Assembly (NCBI GenBank): GCA_034437555.1
Contig: DAOTTQ010000002.1
Location: forward strand, 19,635-83,634
Length of the DNA stretch: 64,000 nt
From: JANWYT01 sp034437555
GTDB lineage: Bacteria > Chloroflexota > Anaerolineae > Aggregatilineales > Phototrophicaceae
Reading direction: 5' to 3'
Shown here: piece after piece, positions 48,559-58,927 of the stretch
How positions within the stretch are numbered: the stretch's first letter is position 1
Layout of the letters: each line of letters opens with the position of its first letter
Made by a program: the position numbers and the translations under genes
The notes under the pieces: generated by a model
What the model saw: the letters and a program-made list of their open reading frames with translations, nothing else
The model's database searches: none
What the model was told of the DNA's origin: nothing

Positions 48559-51500
48559 ATGATAGAAACAACACCCCCCGAGTATACGCCCACACCAAGC
48601 CGTTTTAGTGGGTTATCCATTACGCCACGCCACCTGATTATTAGCCTGCTTTTTGGGCTAATAATATTGTTGGGTGGCTATTTGCGCTATGTTGGGCAAA
48701 ATTGGGACGACTTTGCAGGGCTTCATCCTGATGAACGCTTCTTAACCATGAACTTGTTGCCTTTGGTGGGGGGTGGGCTAGAATTTACGCCTGATGAAAT
48801 TAACTTCCCCAAGCAAAACCTGTATGTAAAAACCGATTCGCTCCTGAACAGCCGCTTTAACGTGCTGAATGACCCCAATGCAAAGGTAGGCGCATTACGG
48901 GATACGTTTAGCGTGACGTTTTTAGAGTGGTGGCTAGGTAAAACGCGCATTGTGCTATATGACAGCGCAGACTTTCTCTTTAGTGACCTTGCTCTAGGCA
49001 CGGTAAGCGCAGTGATCACGGGCGCGGACGTAAATTTTTCGGGTTTGGGTGATGGCTCTTTGGCGGTGCGCTTTTTAGAAACTATTACATCGGATAGTGT
49101 GCAACAAATTCGTTGCCAATACCTTAACCCGTCTACGGCAGGCGTGGGGGGCTATTTTGATACGTTCTGTTCACCATTAAACCCCCATAACAGTGGCAAC
49201 GGCTTTTATGCGTATGGCACGCTTCCCTTGTTTATGGCGCATTGGGCGGGCGATTTTATCCGCCAACAAGACATGGCGGGCAACACGCTTTTCTCGTTTG
49301 AAGGCTTCCCGTTGGTGTGGCGTTTTCTCTCGTCATTCTTTGATGTTGGGAGCATTATCCTGCTTTTCGCACTAGGAACGCGCCTTTATGGGGTGCGTGT
49401 CGGCTTATTAGCGGCGTTGTTGTATGCGGTTGCGCCCCTTGCCATCCAAAAAGCACACTATGGCACAGTGAACTCCATTACAGCGTTCTTTGTTGTTTTG
49501 TCGTTATATGCCGGTGTGGCGGTGCAACAAACGGGGCGCATGGCGTACTATGTGCTGTTTGGGGTGGCGTTTGGTGCGTCATTAGCAGGGCGCATTAACC
49601 TATTGCCCATGGTGGGCGTGGTGGGGCTTGCGTCTATGGTGCAAATGTTGCCCTTCCTCAACACCGAATTAAGCGGGCACGAACGTCAGCGCGTGGTGTC
49701 TCGGCATGTGTTTGGGCTGGTACTGGCAGGCGTTGCCACATTCATCACGTTTAGGTTTGCAAATCCTTATGCGTTTTCTGGCTCTGAAATATGGGGTATT
49801 TTTCCCAATTCGCGCTGGCTAAGTGACATGACAAGCGCACGCGAGGGCGTCAGTGGTCGCTCGGATAGCCCCCCTAACTTTCAGTGGGTAGGGCGTGCCG
49901 AGTATCTTTATCCGCTTAAGGATATGTTCTTGTGGGGCATGGGCATTGCGTTTGCAAGCATGGCATGGTTCGGCACGCTTTGGGGAACGCTTCAGGTGGT
50001 GTTCTTGCGCGTTGGGAGCATGAGGCACTTGCTTTTGGTGGCGTGGGTGATTGCCTACTTTGGCTTTATGGGCAATCAATGGGTGATGACCATGCGCTAT
50101 TACTTGCCCCTATACGGCGCGTTAGCGGTGCTAGGCGCGTGGGCTGTGATGGAAATTGTAGACCATAGACCATCTCTTTCAAGAGTGTTCTTGGGCGTGT
50201 TTGGCGTGGTGCTGGGCTTAATCCCTGTGTTCTATGCTATCAATGCACTAGAAATGACAACCACCGCAACGTTGGCGGGTGTCGTGGCATTGGCACTATT
50301 GGCAACGGCGTTTGTGCCACGCGCTCCTGTGTTGCGTGGGCGCGTGCTATTGGCATTTGTGGGCGGTTTTTCTGTGCTGTGGGGCGTGATGTTTACGAAC
50401 ATCTACCAAGTGCAAGCCTCACGCATCCAAGCCAGCCGTTGGCTATGGGAGCGCATTGACGGTGACTTTAACATGGAAATTTTGGGCGCACCTGAAGGCA
50501 CGCCCCTTATCAACATTGGACTAACCAATGAACGCACCGAATCTAGCAACAGCGAAGCGAACTTGCTTTCGTCCCCCACACGGCATATTGTGGGCAGACC
50601 GTCTACGATTGATTTTGTTGCGCCTGCTAGTGGCACTATTCGCCATATCAACGCGCTACATCTTGCCGATTCGTTTAATAATCCTGATGCCGAAACGCTG
50701 TATATTTCTGTGGCGCGTAAAGCCGAAGATGGCACGTTATCCCTGCTAGGCGAAACGACCTTTACGTCTAATTTTACCCGTGAGACGCATCCGCTGGGCG
50801 ACCCCTATCGCATCCCGCTACCTTCTACCATAGAAGTAGAGGCGGGGCAAACGTATGTGTTCAAAGTAGAAGCTGTTGAAGGCACATTCACGAGCGCTGG
50901 TGCAGTGGTGCTGACAGAGGGCGATTGGGACGACCGCCTAACAACGATTATGATTTGTCAGTTGCCGTATGACATTACATGGATAGACCGTCCATCTAGT
51001 GGGCTTCGGCAATATGACAATTGCAATGGCTTAAACAGTTGGCGCGGGCTAGTTCACTCGTATGACATGGCAATGTCTTACCCCATCGATGACACGCGAA
51101 AACTAGAAAGCATCCGTGAGTCGTTGCGAGTGGGCGAGTATTTAGCCATCACAAGCAATCGCTTTTATGACACCGAACCGCGCCACAGAACGCGCTTTCC
51201 CCTGACGAGTGCCTATTATGATGCGCTCTTTAGTGGTGAATTGGGCTATGAACTGGTGCAAACGTTTAGTGAATCGTATCGCTTGGGCGCAATTAGTGTG
51301 GATGACCAACACCTGCCCATTTACGATTCGCCAATGTGGTTTAACGAATTTGAGGCAGACGAAGCCTTCCATGTGTATGACCATCCTGCCGTGTTTATCT
51401 TTAAGAAATCGCCCGACTATGACCAACAGCGCGTGGATTTATTGCTAGATAGTGTCCCCCTTAAAACGGTGTATGAGGCAAATATCACCGCAAACACCGA

Positions 51501-54228
51501 GCTAGGCGCAGATTTGGTGGGCGTGTTTAACTGGACATCCTTACAAGGCGATGCTGCCCCTAATACGCTGATGCTTGCCCCCGACACTCAACGCATGAAC
51601 CAAGAAGGCGGTACGTGGTCGGAACGTTTTGACGAAAACAGCCCGCTCTTTACGATTCAGCCGTTGGGCATGGGCGTGTGGTGGCTGGTAATTGGCATTT
51701 ATGGGTGGGCGGTGTTCCCGTTCTTGTTTGCCTTCTTCCCGAACATGGCAGATAAAGGCTATGCGTTTGCCCGTTTGGTAGGCTTGCTGGTGGTGGGCTA
51801 TCTGGCGTGGTTCTTCGCTAGTGTTAAAGTGCCGTTGTGGTCACAATCGGGCGTGTTACTGTGTTTGGTTGGTGTTCTGGCAATTAGTGTGCCGTTGGCA
51901 TGGCGCAAACGTGAAGCCATGCGCGACTTTTTGAAAGAAAACGGGCGTTTACTCTTAACAATAGAGGCTATCGGTTTGGGCTTGTATGTGGCGTTTGTGC
52001 TAGTACGCCTAAGCAACCCTGATATGTGGCACGACTTTAAGGGTGGCGAGAAGCCGATGGACTTTGGTTACTTTAACTCGGTTTTGCGGGCAACTACGTT
52101 TCCTCCGCCCGACCCTTGGTTTAGTGGAGGATACGTTAATTACTACTATTGGGGCTTTGTGTTGATGGGGTCGCCGGTGCTATTGCTTAAATTAGTGCCT
52201 GCGTTTGCCTATAATCTCATCATCCCCACGCTATTCTCAATGACGGGCATCGGCGCGTTTGGCGTGGCGTTTAATGTGGTGGCACATTGGCGTAACCGCA
52301 CCCCCAAAGAGGACGAAATCTCTCGTAAGCCAAACCCCTATTGGGCAGGCGTGATGGCGTTGGTGCTGTGCGTTGTTTTGGGCAACCTAGATACTGTGCG
52401 TGTTTTAGGCAATGGTTTGGCGCAATTAGGGGGCTATAGCCAGCCATCAGGCGTTGAACAATGGTTGCTCTCACAAGTGCCACAGCCCCCCACAGAAGCC
52501 GATGTGATTGCCACACAATCTCGCGTACGCGCCTCGTTTGTCACAGACCGCATCCTATACGAAGTGAACCATTCGGTGTCATTGTGGACGAGCTTGGTGC
52601 GTGGTGCGGGGCTTGCGCTCTCTGGAAGCCCCTTGCCCATCGGCACAGACCGATGGTATTGGGGACCCTCACGGGTACTGGCAGAAACACTGGGTGTAGA
52701 GGGCAACGCCATCACAGAGATGCCGTACTTTACGTTTATCTATGGCGATTTACACGCCCACATGATTAACTTGCCTGTGTTGCTTTTTGTGCTGTTATTT
52801 GTGTTCAACGAGATTGTTCAGGCAAGGCGCGATGAACGTACAACCAGCGCGTTGATAGGCGCAATTTTGCTAGGGGCGTTAGCCGTTGGCATGATACGCG
52901 CCATTAACACATGGGATTTCCCTGCGTTTATCCTGTTTGCTGTCATTGGCTTGGGCTATGCGTGGTGGCTTCGCTATGAGCGTCTTTCGATAGAATCGGT
53001 GCGATTTATGGGGCTAAGCGTGGGCGGGTTTGTGGTGGCGTGCTTTGCGTTTGCCTTGCCCTATACCACATGGTACGCCGCCACTTATGGCAGTGTGGAG
53101 CTATGGCGCGGTGGTAAAACGCCCTTGTGGGCATACTTTGATATTCACGGCGTGTTCTTAACGCTCTTAGTGGCGTTATTATGTATTGAAACGGCACGCT
53201 GGCTACGAAGCGTTAAAGTAAAGGCGTTACGCGGTACAGGCAATATGATGGTTGTGGTGGCGTTCTTAGCAGGCTTTGGCTTGCTGATGGTGCTAGTGGC
53301 AACCATTAGCTCTTACCAAGTGGCATTGATTGTTGTGCCGTTGCTGGTGTGGATTGGCATCTTGTTCTTCCGTCCTACCCAAAGCCTTGCCATGCAATTT
53401 GTTTTGGTGATTGCGGGCTTGGCATTGTCCATGACGCTAGGCGTAGAAATTATTGTGCTGGGCGGTGACATTGGACGACAAAACACGGTATTCAAGTTCT
53501 ATATGCAGGCTTGGGTGCTGTTTGCGGTGGTGGGTGGCGTGGCTTGGGCGGTGATATTGCGTGCCAGTGAAGAATGGACACCGCGCTTAATGACCTTGTG
53601 GTATGTGCCAATCTTTATCTTGCTGTTTATTGCCGCCATGTTCCCCGTTATGTCTACACGGGCGCGGATGTTTGACCGTATGTCCCCGAACACGCCAATA
53701 ACGTTGGATGGGCGCGAATATATGAAAACGTCCACCCACGCCCTGCACTATAGCAACCCGTTGGGCTTTGTCGATTTAAGCATTGATTATGGTATTGTGC
53801 GCTGGCTACAACAAAACGTGCAAGGCACACCCTACATCCTAGAAGGGCGTAATGCTGCCAGTGAATACACGCTAACAGCGCGGATTGCCGTTAATACGGG
53901 CTTGCCAACGGTGTTGGGTTGGCGATTCCATCAAACACAACAACGCACCTTTGACCCATTGCCAAGATGGGTTGACCAACGCGAACTAAACGTGAAGTAT
54001 GCGTACAATACAGCGGATATCACAGGTACTGTGAGGATTTTGCGCCACTACGATGTATCTTATGTGATTGTCGCTGATTTAGAGCGCACGTTTGGCACAC
54101 CCGAAGGCATCGCCAAGTTTGATACAATGACCGAACTGGGCTTGCTGAAGCGCGTTTATGAAGAAAATAACGGGTTCATCTATGAAGTGGATAAACCCGC
54201 ACTAGAAGCCTATTTACTGGCAAACTAA
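48559..54228 (+). CDS. giant GT39-like/Chlor_Arch_YYY (DUF2298) fusion protein
   Basis: A 1889-residue multi-membrane protein with two halves. The first (about 1-620) is GT39-like, with an acidic first-loop motif in LHPDERFLTMN and KAHYGTVNSITAFFVVLSLY, and ends in an extracytoplasmic beta-rich domain (about 620-1020). The second (about 1030-1889) carries the YYY family signature: KPMDFGYFNSVLRATTFPPP, FSGGYVNYYYWGFVLMG and YGDLHAHMINLPVLL. YYY proteins are known from Chloroflexota and Archaea; their activity is unknown. The second half is paralogous to the next gene. GGAGACTGC precedes the ATG. It should act at the outer face of the membrane. Confidence 0.85.
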   Translation: MIETTPPEYTPTPSRFSGLSITPRHLIISLLFGLIILLGGYLRYVGQNWDDFAGLHPDERFLTMNLLPLVGGGLEFTPDEINFPKQNLYVKTDSLLNSRFNVLNDPNAKVGALRDTFSVTFLEWWLGKTRIVLYDSADFLFSDLALGTVSAVITGADVNFSGLGDGSLAVRFLETITSDSVQQIRCQYLNPSTAGVGGYFDTFCSPLNPHNSGNGFYAYGTLPLFMAHWAGDFIRQQDMAGNTLFSFEGFPLVWRFLSSFFDVGSIILLFALGTRLYGVRVGLLAALLYAVAPLAIQKAHYGTVNSITAFFVVLSLYAGVAVQQTGRMAYYVLFGVAFGASLAGRINLLPMVGVVGLASMVQMLPFLNTELSGHERQRVVSRHVFGLVLAGVATFITFRFANPYAFSGSEIWGIFPNSRWLSDMTSAREGVSGRSDSPPNFQWVGRAEYLYPLKDMFLWGMGIAFASMAWFGTLWGTLQVVFLRVGSMRHLLLVAWVIAYFGFMGNQWVMTMRYYLPLYGALAVLGAWAVMEIVDHRPSLSRVFLGVFGVVLGLIPVFYAINALEMTTTATLAGVVALALLATAFVPRAPVLRGRVLLAFVGGFSVLWGVMFTNIYQVQASRIQASRWLWERIDGDFNMEILGAPEGTPLINIGLTNERTESSNSEANLLSSPTRHIVGRPSTIDFVAPASGTIRHINALHLADSFNNPDAETLYISVARKAEDGTLSLLGETTFTSNFTRETHPLGDPYRIPLPSTIEVEAGQTYVFKVEAVEGTFTSAGAVVLTEGDWDDRLTTIMICQLPYDITWIDRPSSGLRQYDNCNGLNSWRGLVHSYDMAMSYPIDDTRKLESIRESLRVGEYLAITSNRFYDTEPRHRTRFPLTSAYYDALFSGELGYELVQTFSESYRLGAISVDDQHLPIYDSPMWFNEFEADEAFHVYDHPAVFIFKKSPDYDQQRVDLLLDSVPLKTVYEANITANTELGADLVGVFNWTSLQGDAAPNTLMLAPDTQRMNQEGGTWSERFDENSPLFTIQPLGMGVWWLVIGIYGWAVFPFLFAFFPNMADKGYAFARLVGLLVVGYLAWFFASVKVPLWSQSGVLLCLVGVLAISVPLAWRKREAMRDFLKENGRLLLTIEAIGLGLYVAFVLVRLSNPDMWHDFKGGEKPMDFGYFNSVLRATTFPPPDPWFSGGYVNYYYWGFVLMGSPVLLLKLVPAFAYNLIIPTLFSMTGIGAFGVAFNVVAHWRNRTPKEDEISRKPNPYWAGVMALVLCVVLGNLDTVRVLGNGLAQLGGYSQPSGVEQWLLSQVPQPPTEADVIATQSRVRASFVTDRILYEVNHSVSLWTSLVRGAGLALSGSPLPIGTDRWYWGPSRVLAETLGVEGNAITEMPYFTFIYGDLHAHMINLPVLLFVLLFVFNEIVQARRDERTTSALIGAILLGALAVGMIRAINTWDFPAFILFAVIGLGYAWWLRYERLSIESVRFMGLSVGGFVVACFAFALPYTTWYAATYGSVELWRGGKTPLWAYFDIHGVFLTLLVALLCIETARWLRSVKVKALRGTGNMMVVVAFLAGFGLLMVLVATISSYQVALIVVPLLVWIGILFFRPTQSLAMQFVLVIAGLALSMTLGVEIIVLGGDIGRQNTVFKFYMQAWVLFAVVGGVAWAVILRASEEWTPRLMTLWYVPIFILLFIAAMFPVMSTRARMFDRMSPNTPITLDGREYMKTSTHALHYSNPLGFVDLSIDYGIVRWLQQNVQGTPYILEGRNAASEYTLTARIAVNTGLPTVLGWRFHQTQQRTFDPLPRWVDQRELNVKYAYNTADITGTVRILRHYDVSYVIVADLERTFGTPEGIAKFDTMTELGLLKRVYEENNGFIYEVDKPALEAYLLAN

Positions 54229-54243
54229 GAAGGGCAGTTCAGC

Positions 54244-56868
54244 GTGCTTGGAGAGTGGTTTTTAAGAGAAGGTGGCATTGTCATTCAGTGGTGGTTGGTC
54301 GTTACGCTGATGGGCTTAACGGCGTTGCCCCTGTGTGTGCGCTTGCTAAAGGGCTTGCCCGATAAAGGCTATGGACTATCGCGGAGTGTGGGATTGTTGC
54401 TGATTGCCTTTGTGTTTTGGATGCTTACGGTGATGGGCTTTACGCCAAACACCATCGGCAGCATGCTCTTGGCGTGGCTCATTGTGCTAGTGACGGGGCT
54501 GGTCGCGTATTTTAGCGGTGAGCGCATCGACTGGAAAGCCTACTGGCGTGAGAATCGGCGCGTGGTACTTGTCACAGAAGTGCTGTTTGTGGTGCTATTG
54601 TTTTCTTGGGCAATCTTTAGAGCGTACCAAAACGACACGGCGACCACAGAAAAACCGATGGACTTAATGTTCATGAGTAGCATTATGCGTACCGAAGCCT
54701 TTCCCCCACAAGATGCGTGGATGTCGGGCTATGCGATTAGTTACTATCACTTTGGCTATCTAATGGCTGCGATGCTAGGCAAATTGACGGGCGTAAGCAG
54801 TGGCATCACGTTTGGCATGACGCTGGCACTGTGGTTTGCGCTGTCGGGCGTTAATGCGTTTAGTGTGGGGTACGGGGTCGTGCGTGCGCGGGCAAAACAA
54901 GCTGACACGCCCGAATTTGCGCCCTTACCCAGCAAAAGTGCCAGTATCATCGTGGGCTTGTTGGCGGCTTTTATGCTGGTATGGATGAGCAATTGGCAAC
55001 CTTTACTCATCGAAGCCCCTTATCAGGCGGGCTATGGGGACGCAGGCTATTATGAATATTGGGGTGTGCAAGACCGCACCACACCGCCTGCTGTTTCGCC
55101 CAATTCCGAAGCGTTGATTAACCCGTCCAGCTGGTCTTATTGGTGGTGGTTTAGGGCAAGTCGTGTTTTAACTGACTATCGCCTAGACGGAACGCCGATA
55201 GGGATTCAGCCCATTGATGAGTTTCCAAACTTCAGCTTTTTGCTAGGGGATACGCATCCGCATGTTTTAGCGTTGCCGTTTGGCATGATGGCGTTGGGGC
55301 TTGCGCTGAATATGCTTTTGGTGGGGCGTAATCCGCGCTGGTGGGAATTGCTGTTTTACGCCATCACCATCGGAAGCCTTATCTTCTTAAACACATGGGA
55401 TATTTTAGCCTCATGGGGGGCGTTTATTGGCGCAGATGCCTTACGGCGCATTATTCGCAGTCGGGGCGCGTTTACCCTGTCGGATATGGCGGGCGTTGCT
55501 ACAACAGCGTTTGCGTTTGCGGTTACGGCGTTGGTGGCGTACTCACCCTTTTTGTATAGTTTTAGGTCACAGGCGGCGGGCATTGTGCCTAATGCGCTGT
55601 ATCCTACCTATTTTCCACAGTTCTTCCTGATGTTTGCGCCGTTTCTTTTGCTTTTGGGGGCGTTCGTCATGCTGGAAGGATGGCGTGGTCGCCGTGAAGG
55701 ACGCATGAATTGGGGCATTGCGTGGGGCGGTGTGGGCGTGGTGCTATTCATGCTTTTGGTCATTATGCTGTTTGGCATGGTGGTTTATAATAGCGACCCC
55801 AACTTACAAGGGGGCGCACAGGGCTTTGTGAACGCGCTTGGTGGATGGCAAAGTGCTATTGGGCTTTGGATAGAACGGCGTATTACGTACTTGCCCACCA
55901 CGTTACTCTTGGTATTGGTGATGGTGGTTGTGGTGGCGCGTTTGTTTGCAAAGCCTAGCGCAAATGCCGATTTGGATGCAAATGAACCCATGCCTTACGC
56001 CACCCCCAACGGCTTTATTCTGCTTTTGGTGGCTATTGGCGCAACGCTGGCACTGATTCCTGAATTTTTATACCTGCGTGATAACTTTGATACCCGCATC
56101 AACACCATCTTTAAGTTTTACTATCAAATATGGGGCTTGTGGAGCATTGCCGGGGCGTATGCCGTGTATGTGCTATGCGTGGATATGGGGGCGCGGGTGC
56201 TTTCCAACCCTAGCCTTAGCACAGATGGCGAACTCCTCGTATTTAGCGAAAAGCCCAAAGGGGCATTTGTGGGGGATGGGCGTGTCTTGCGCTATGTTGC
56301 TTTGGGGATGACGGTTTTTATTGTCATATCGGGCGCGTTGTATGGCGTGTTTGGGGTGTATAGCCGTGCGATAACCGAAGGGCGACGTGCTGGTGAAACT
56401 CTAACGCTAGACGGCACACAAGGCATGACCCTAACACGCGATGATTATGCGGTGGTGCAGTGCCTTGATGCGTTTGTGGGCAACCAGCAAACGGTGGTTG
56501 CGGAAGCGGTTCGTGATGCGTATGCGTCTCATTATGGGCGTGTGGGCAGTATTACGGGCATCCCGATTGTGATAGGATGGGAAAACCACCAACGCCAATG
56601 GCGTGGCGCAACCTATAACGCGACTGCTGGCACGCGCACCGCCGACTTAGAAACTTTGTATAATACGCTTCGTTGGGAACTTGCCGTAGAGATACTCCAA
56701 AAGTACAACATTGGATATATCATGATGGGGCAAACGGAACGGAATCAATACCAAGTAACAGGCGAAGATAAGTTTATCGACCACCTAGAAGTGATTTGCG
56801 AGTCGGGCAGTTCGCGCGTGTATCGCGTGGGCGCGGATATTGCCAAAGACTTGCCCCTTAATCAGTAA
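54244..56868 (+). CDS. Chlor_Arch_YYY/DUF2298 membrane protein
   Basis: This 874-residue hydrophobic protein is paralogous to the C-terminal half of the upstream giant. It has EKPMDLMFMSSIMRTEAFPP, MSGYAISYYHFGYLMAAML in place of the YYYxG core, and GDTHPHVLALPFGMMAL in place of GDLHAHMINLP. About fifteen membrane helices and a C-terminal extracytoplasmic domain are visible. Two Tyr of the signature are kept while the third is His, so it may be a divergent partner subunit. It starts with GTG 15 bases after the upstream stop codon, behind AGAAGGGC. Confidence 0.85.
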   Translation: MLGEWFLREGGIVIQWWLVVTLMGLTALPLCVRLLKGLPDKGYGLSRSVGLLLIAFVFWMLTVMGFTPNTIGSMLLAWLIVLVTGLVAYFSGERIDWKAYWRENRRVVLVTEVLFVVLLFSWAIFRAYQNDTATTEKPMDLMFMSSIMRTEAFPPQDAWMSGYAISYYHFGYLMAAMLGKLTGVSSGITFGMTLALWFALSGVNAFSVGYGVVRARAKQADTPEFAPLPSKSASIIVGLLAAFMLVWMSNWQPLLIEAPYQAGYGDAGYYEYWGVQDRTTPPAVSPNSEALINPSSWSYWWWFRASRVLTDYRLDGTPIGIQPIDEFPNFSFLLGDTHPHVLALPFGMMALGLALNMLLVGRNPRWWELLFYAITIGSLIFLNTWDILASWGAFIGADALRRIIRSRGAFTLSDMAGVATTAFAFAVTALVAYSPFLYSFRSQAAGIVPNALYPTYFPQFFLMFAPFLLLLGAFVMLEGWRGRREGRMNWGIAWGGVGVVLFMLLVIMLFGMVVYNSDPNLQGGAQGFVNALGGWQSAIGLWIERRITYLPTTLLLVLVMVVVVARLFAKPSANADLDANEPMPYATPNGFILLLVAIGATLALIPEFLYLRDNFDTRINTIFKFYYQIWGLWSIAGAYAVYVLCVDMGARVLSNPSLSTDGELLVFSEKPKGAFVGDGRVLRYVALGMTVFIVISGALYGVFGVYSRAITEGRRAGETLTLDGTQGMTLTRDDYAVVQCLDAFVGNQQTVVAEAVRDAYASHYGRVGSITGIPIVIGWENHQRQWRGATYNATAGTRTADLETLYNTLRWELAVEILQKYNIGYIMMGQTERNQYQVTGEDKFIDHLEVICESGSSRVYRVGADIAKDLPLNQ

Positions 56869-56885
56869 ATTTTGAAGGATTTGCG

Positions 56886-58862
56886 ATGCAAGCCATCATG
56901 ACAAACGACACACCCCAAGATGTAGCAATGCCCCAACAGGGGCTACCGCACATCAGAATAGAAACGATTGCCATTATTTTTGTGGTGCTGCTGGCAGTCG
57001 TGCTACGCCTAGCCGAGCTAGACACGGTGGCAATGAGTGAAAACGAAGCCAACCAAGCCCTTAGCGCATGGATGCTAGTTTCGCCTAGTGCGCCTGCTTT
57101 TGACGTTGCGCCATCCAGTAGCCCACTGACGTTTTGGGGGCAGGTCTTTGGCTTAAGCGCGTTTCAGCGCGGTGAACTAGGCGCGCGCCTTTTTAGCCTT
57201 GTAGTGGGCATTGGGCTTGTGCTGTCGCCCTTGCTGTTCCGCGCTCAAATTGGCATGGTCAGCGCATTTTTATGGGTACTGATGCTGGCAATTTCGCCCG
57301 TTGCCATGGGCGCAAGCCGTACCAGTGACCCTAGCCAATGGGTGGCTTTGTCCTCGTTGTTGCTTTTGTGGGCAAGCTGGCAATATTGGCAATCACGGTC
57401 GGGCTATCACGCGATTTTAATTGCCGTTGGTGGGGCAGGATTGCTCTTTTTAAGTGGGGGCAGTGGACTCATTTTTGCGCTTATTTTGGTGGGCGCGTTT
57501 TATGCTTCGCTGTGGTGGACATCCCTTAACGCTCCCCAAGACTTTGATGTGCCTGCCGAAGACGTTCTGCAACAAGTAGGCAGTACACTTCGTGGCTATC
57601 CTTATGCGCTTGGCTTTGGGGTGATGGTCGGGGCGGTGATGTTGGTGGCAACTGGCTTCATGCTTTATCCTGCGGGTTTGGGCATGGTGGGGCAAGGGTT
57701 ATCAGAGGCTATCACGCGTATTTGGCAACCGTATTCTCCCACCATACCGCCGTTGTATCCCCTCATTGTGTTGTTTATATATGAAGGCACGTTTGTGGTG
57801 CTGGCGTTGGCGGGCTACATGTTCTTAGCCAATAACGGCAAGAACACCCTACAAGACCGTTTTGCCCTGACTGTGGGCATTATGAGCGCGTTTGTTTTAT
57901 TATTTTATCGTGGGGCAAGCCCCGCCTATGCGCTATGGATTTTGCTTCCTGTGGGCTGGTTGGTGGCACGCGCCGTCAATGAACTTTTGAATGATAGAAC
58001 CTTCTTGTTCTATTGGGACTTGGTGGGCGAAGGGGATAGCGTTACCACAGAGCGTTTTGGCTGGGTGAAATGGTTGCTGGGGACGTTGTTTTTAACGTTG
58101 CTGGTGGCAATTAGCTTTCATTTGCAAGCTGTAGGGCGTGGCTTGGTCACGATACCCCCAACAACCGTATTGGGCGATGCCATTAGTCGCGCCTTTACAG
58201 AACCCGCGCTTTGGAGCTTTAGGTTAAGTTTTGTGTGGGTGTTACTCCTTAGCCTCTTTACGGTGGTGGGTGCGTTATTGGTAGCCAGCATTTGGGGCAA
58301 TCGCATTACCCTTCAGGGGCTTGGTGTGGGCTTGTTTGTGTTTGCGCTTATTTCGGGGCTTGGGGGTGGCTTTAACGCCATTGTAACCCAAGCGGATAAA
58401 TCCACACAAATTTGGCACAGTGCCACCGTCTCGCGGGATGCGATGCTCTTACGCCAGACGTTGCTAGAAGTGGCGCAACGTGACACTAAGGGCTTTCCTG
58501 ATATTCCTGTAACCGTTCTACTAGATGAAACCACAGGACTAACGCCTAACGGTGTTACGGCTTGGATTTTGCGTGACTTTAAGAATGCGCGTTTTGTTCC
58601 GACATTGGCGGATGCTTCCCGTGACCAAATCGTCATCATGCCCGAAGCTATGGCGGATGAGGTAGACTTGGGCGGAAGCTATGTGGGGCAAGCATTTACA
58701 CTAAGCGATAATTGGTCATTAACCAGCTTAGAAGCCAAAGATTGGCTAGGGTGGTTGGCACAACGGCGGGCAAACGTGCCAGTGCGCTCTTTAAGTGTGG
58801 TGGTATTATGGTTACGTATTGATGTCTATGATGCCTTGCCCATTGAGCAACGCCAACAATAA
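56886..58862 (+). CDS. GT39-like membrane protein
   Basis: A 658-residue protein with a GT39/PMT-like start, a first membrane helix followed by ELDTVAMSENEANQALSAWM. Acidic residues are retained, but the usual Asp-Glu pair reads ENE. About eleven further helices follow (LGARLFSLVVGIGLVLSPL, MLAISPVAMGASRTSDPSQW), then an extracytoplasmic C-terminal domain. The change in the acidic motif leaves its activity uncertain; it may be an accessory protein. AAGGATTTGCG precedes the ATG, 17 bases after the previous stop. Confidence 0.8.
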   Translation: MQAIMTNDTPQDVAMPQQGLPHIRIETIAIIFVVLLAVVLRLAELDTVAMSENEANQALSAWMLVSPSAPAFDVAPSSSPLTFWGQVFGLSAFQRGELGARLFSLVVGIGLVLSPLLFRAQIGMVSAFLWVLMLAISPVAMGASRTSDPSQWVALSSLLLLWASWQYWQSRSGYHAILIAVGGAGLLFLSGGSGLIFALILVGAFYASLWWTSLNAPQDFDVPAEDVLQQVGSTLRGYPYALGFGVMVGAVMLVATGFMLYPAGLGMVGQGLSEAITRIWQPYSPTIPPLYPLIVLFIYEGTFVVLALAGYMFLANNGKNTLQDRFALTVGIMSAFVLLFYRGASPAYALWILLPVGWLVARAVNELLNDRTFLFYWDLVGEGDSVTTERFGWVKWLLGTLFLTLLVAISFHLQAVGRGLVTIPPTTVLGDAISRAFTEPALWSFRLSFVWVLLLSLFTVVGALLVASIWGNRITLQGLGVGLFVFALISGLGGGFNAIVTQADKSTQIWHSATVSRDAMLLRQTLLEVAQRDTKGFPDIPVTVLLDETTGLTPNGVTAWILRDFKNARFVPTLADASRDQIVIMPEAMADEVDLGGSYVGQAFTLSDNWSLTSLEAKDWLGWLAQRRANVPVRSLSVVVLWLRIDVYDALPIEQRQQ

Positions 58863-58927
58863 GGCTTTTGTAAGGGTGTTGTGTATATAATGCCAGAATA
58901 CACCCCACAGCGTGAAGAAAGGCGCAC

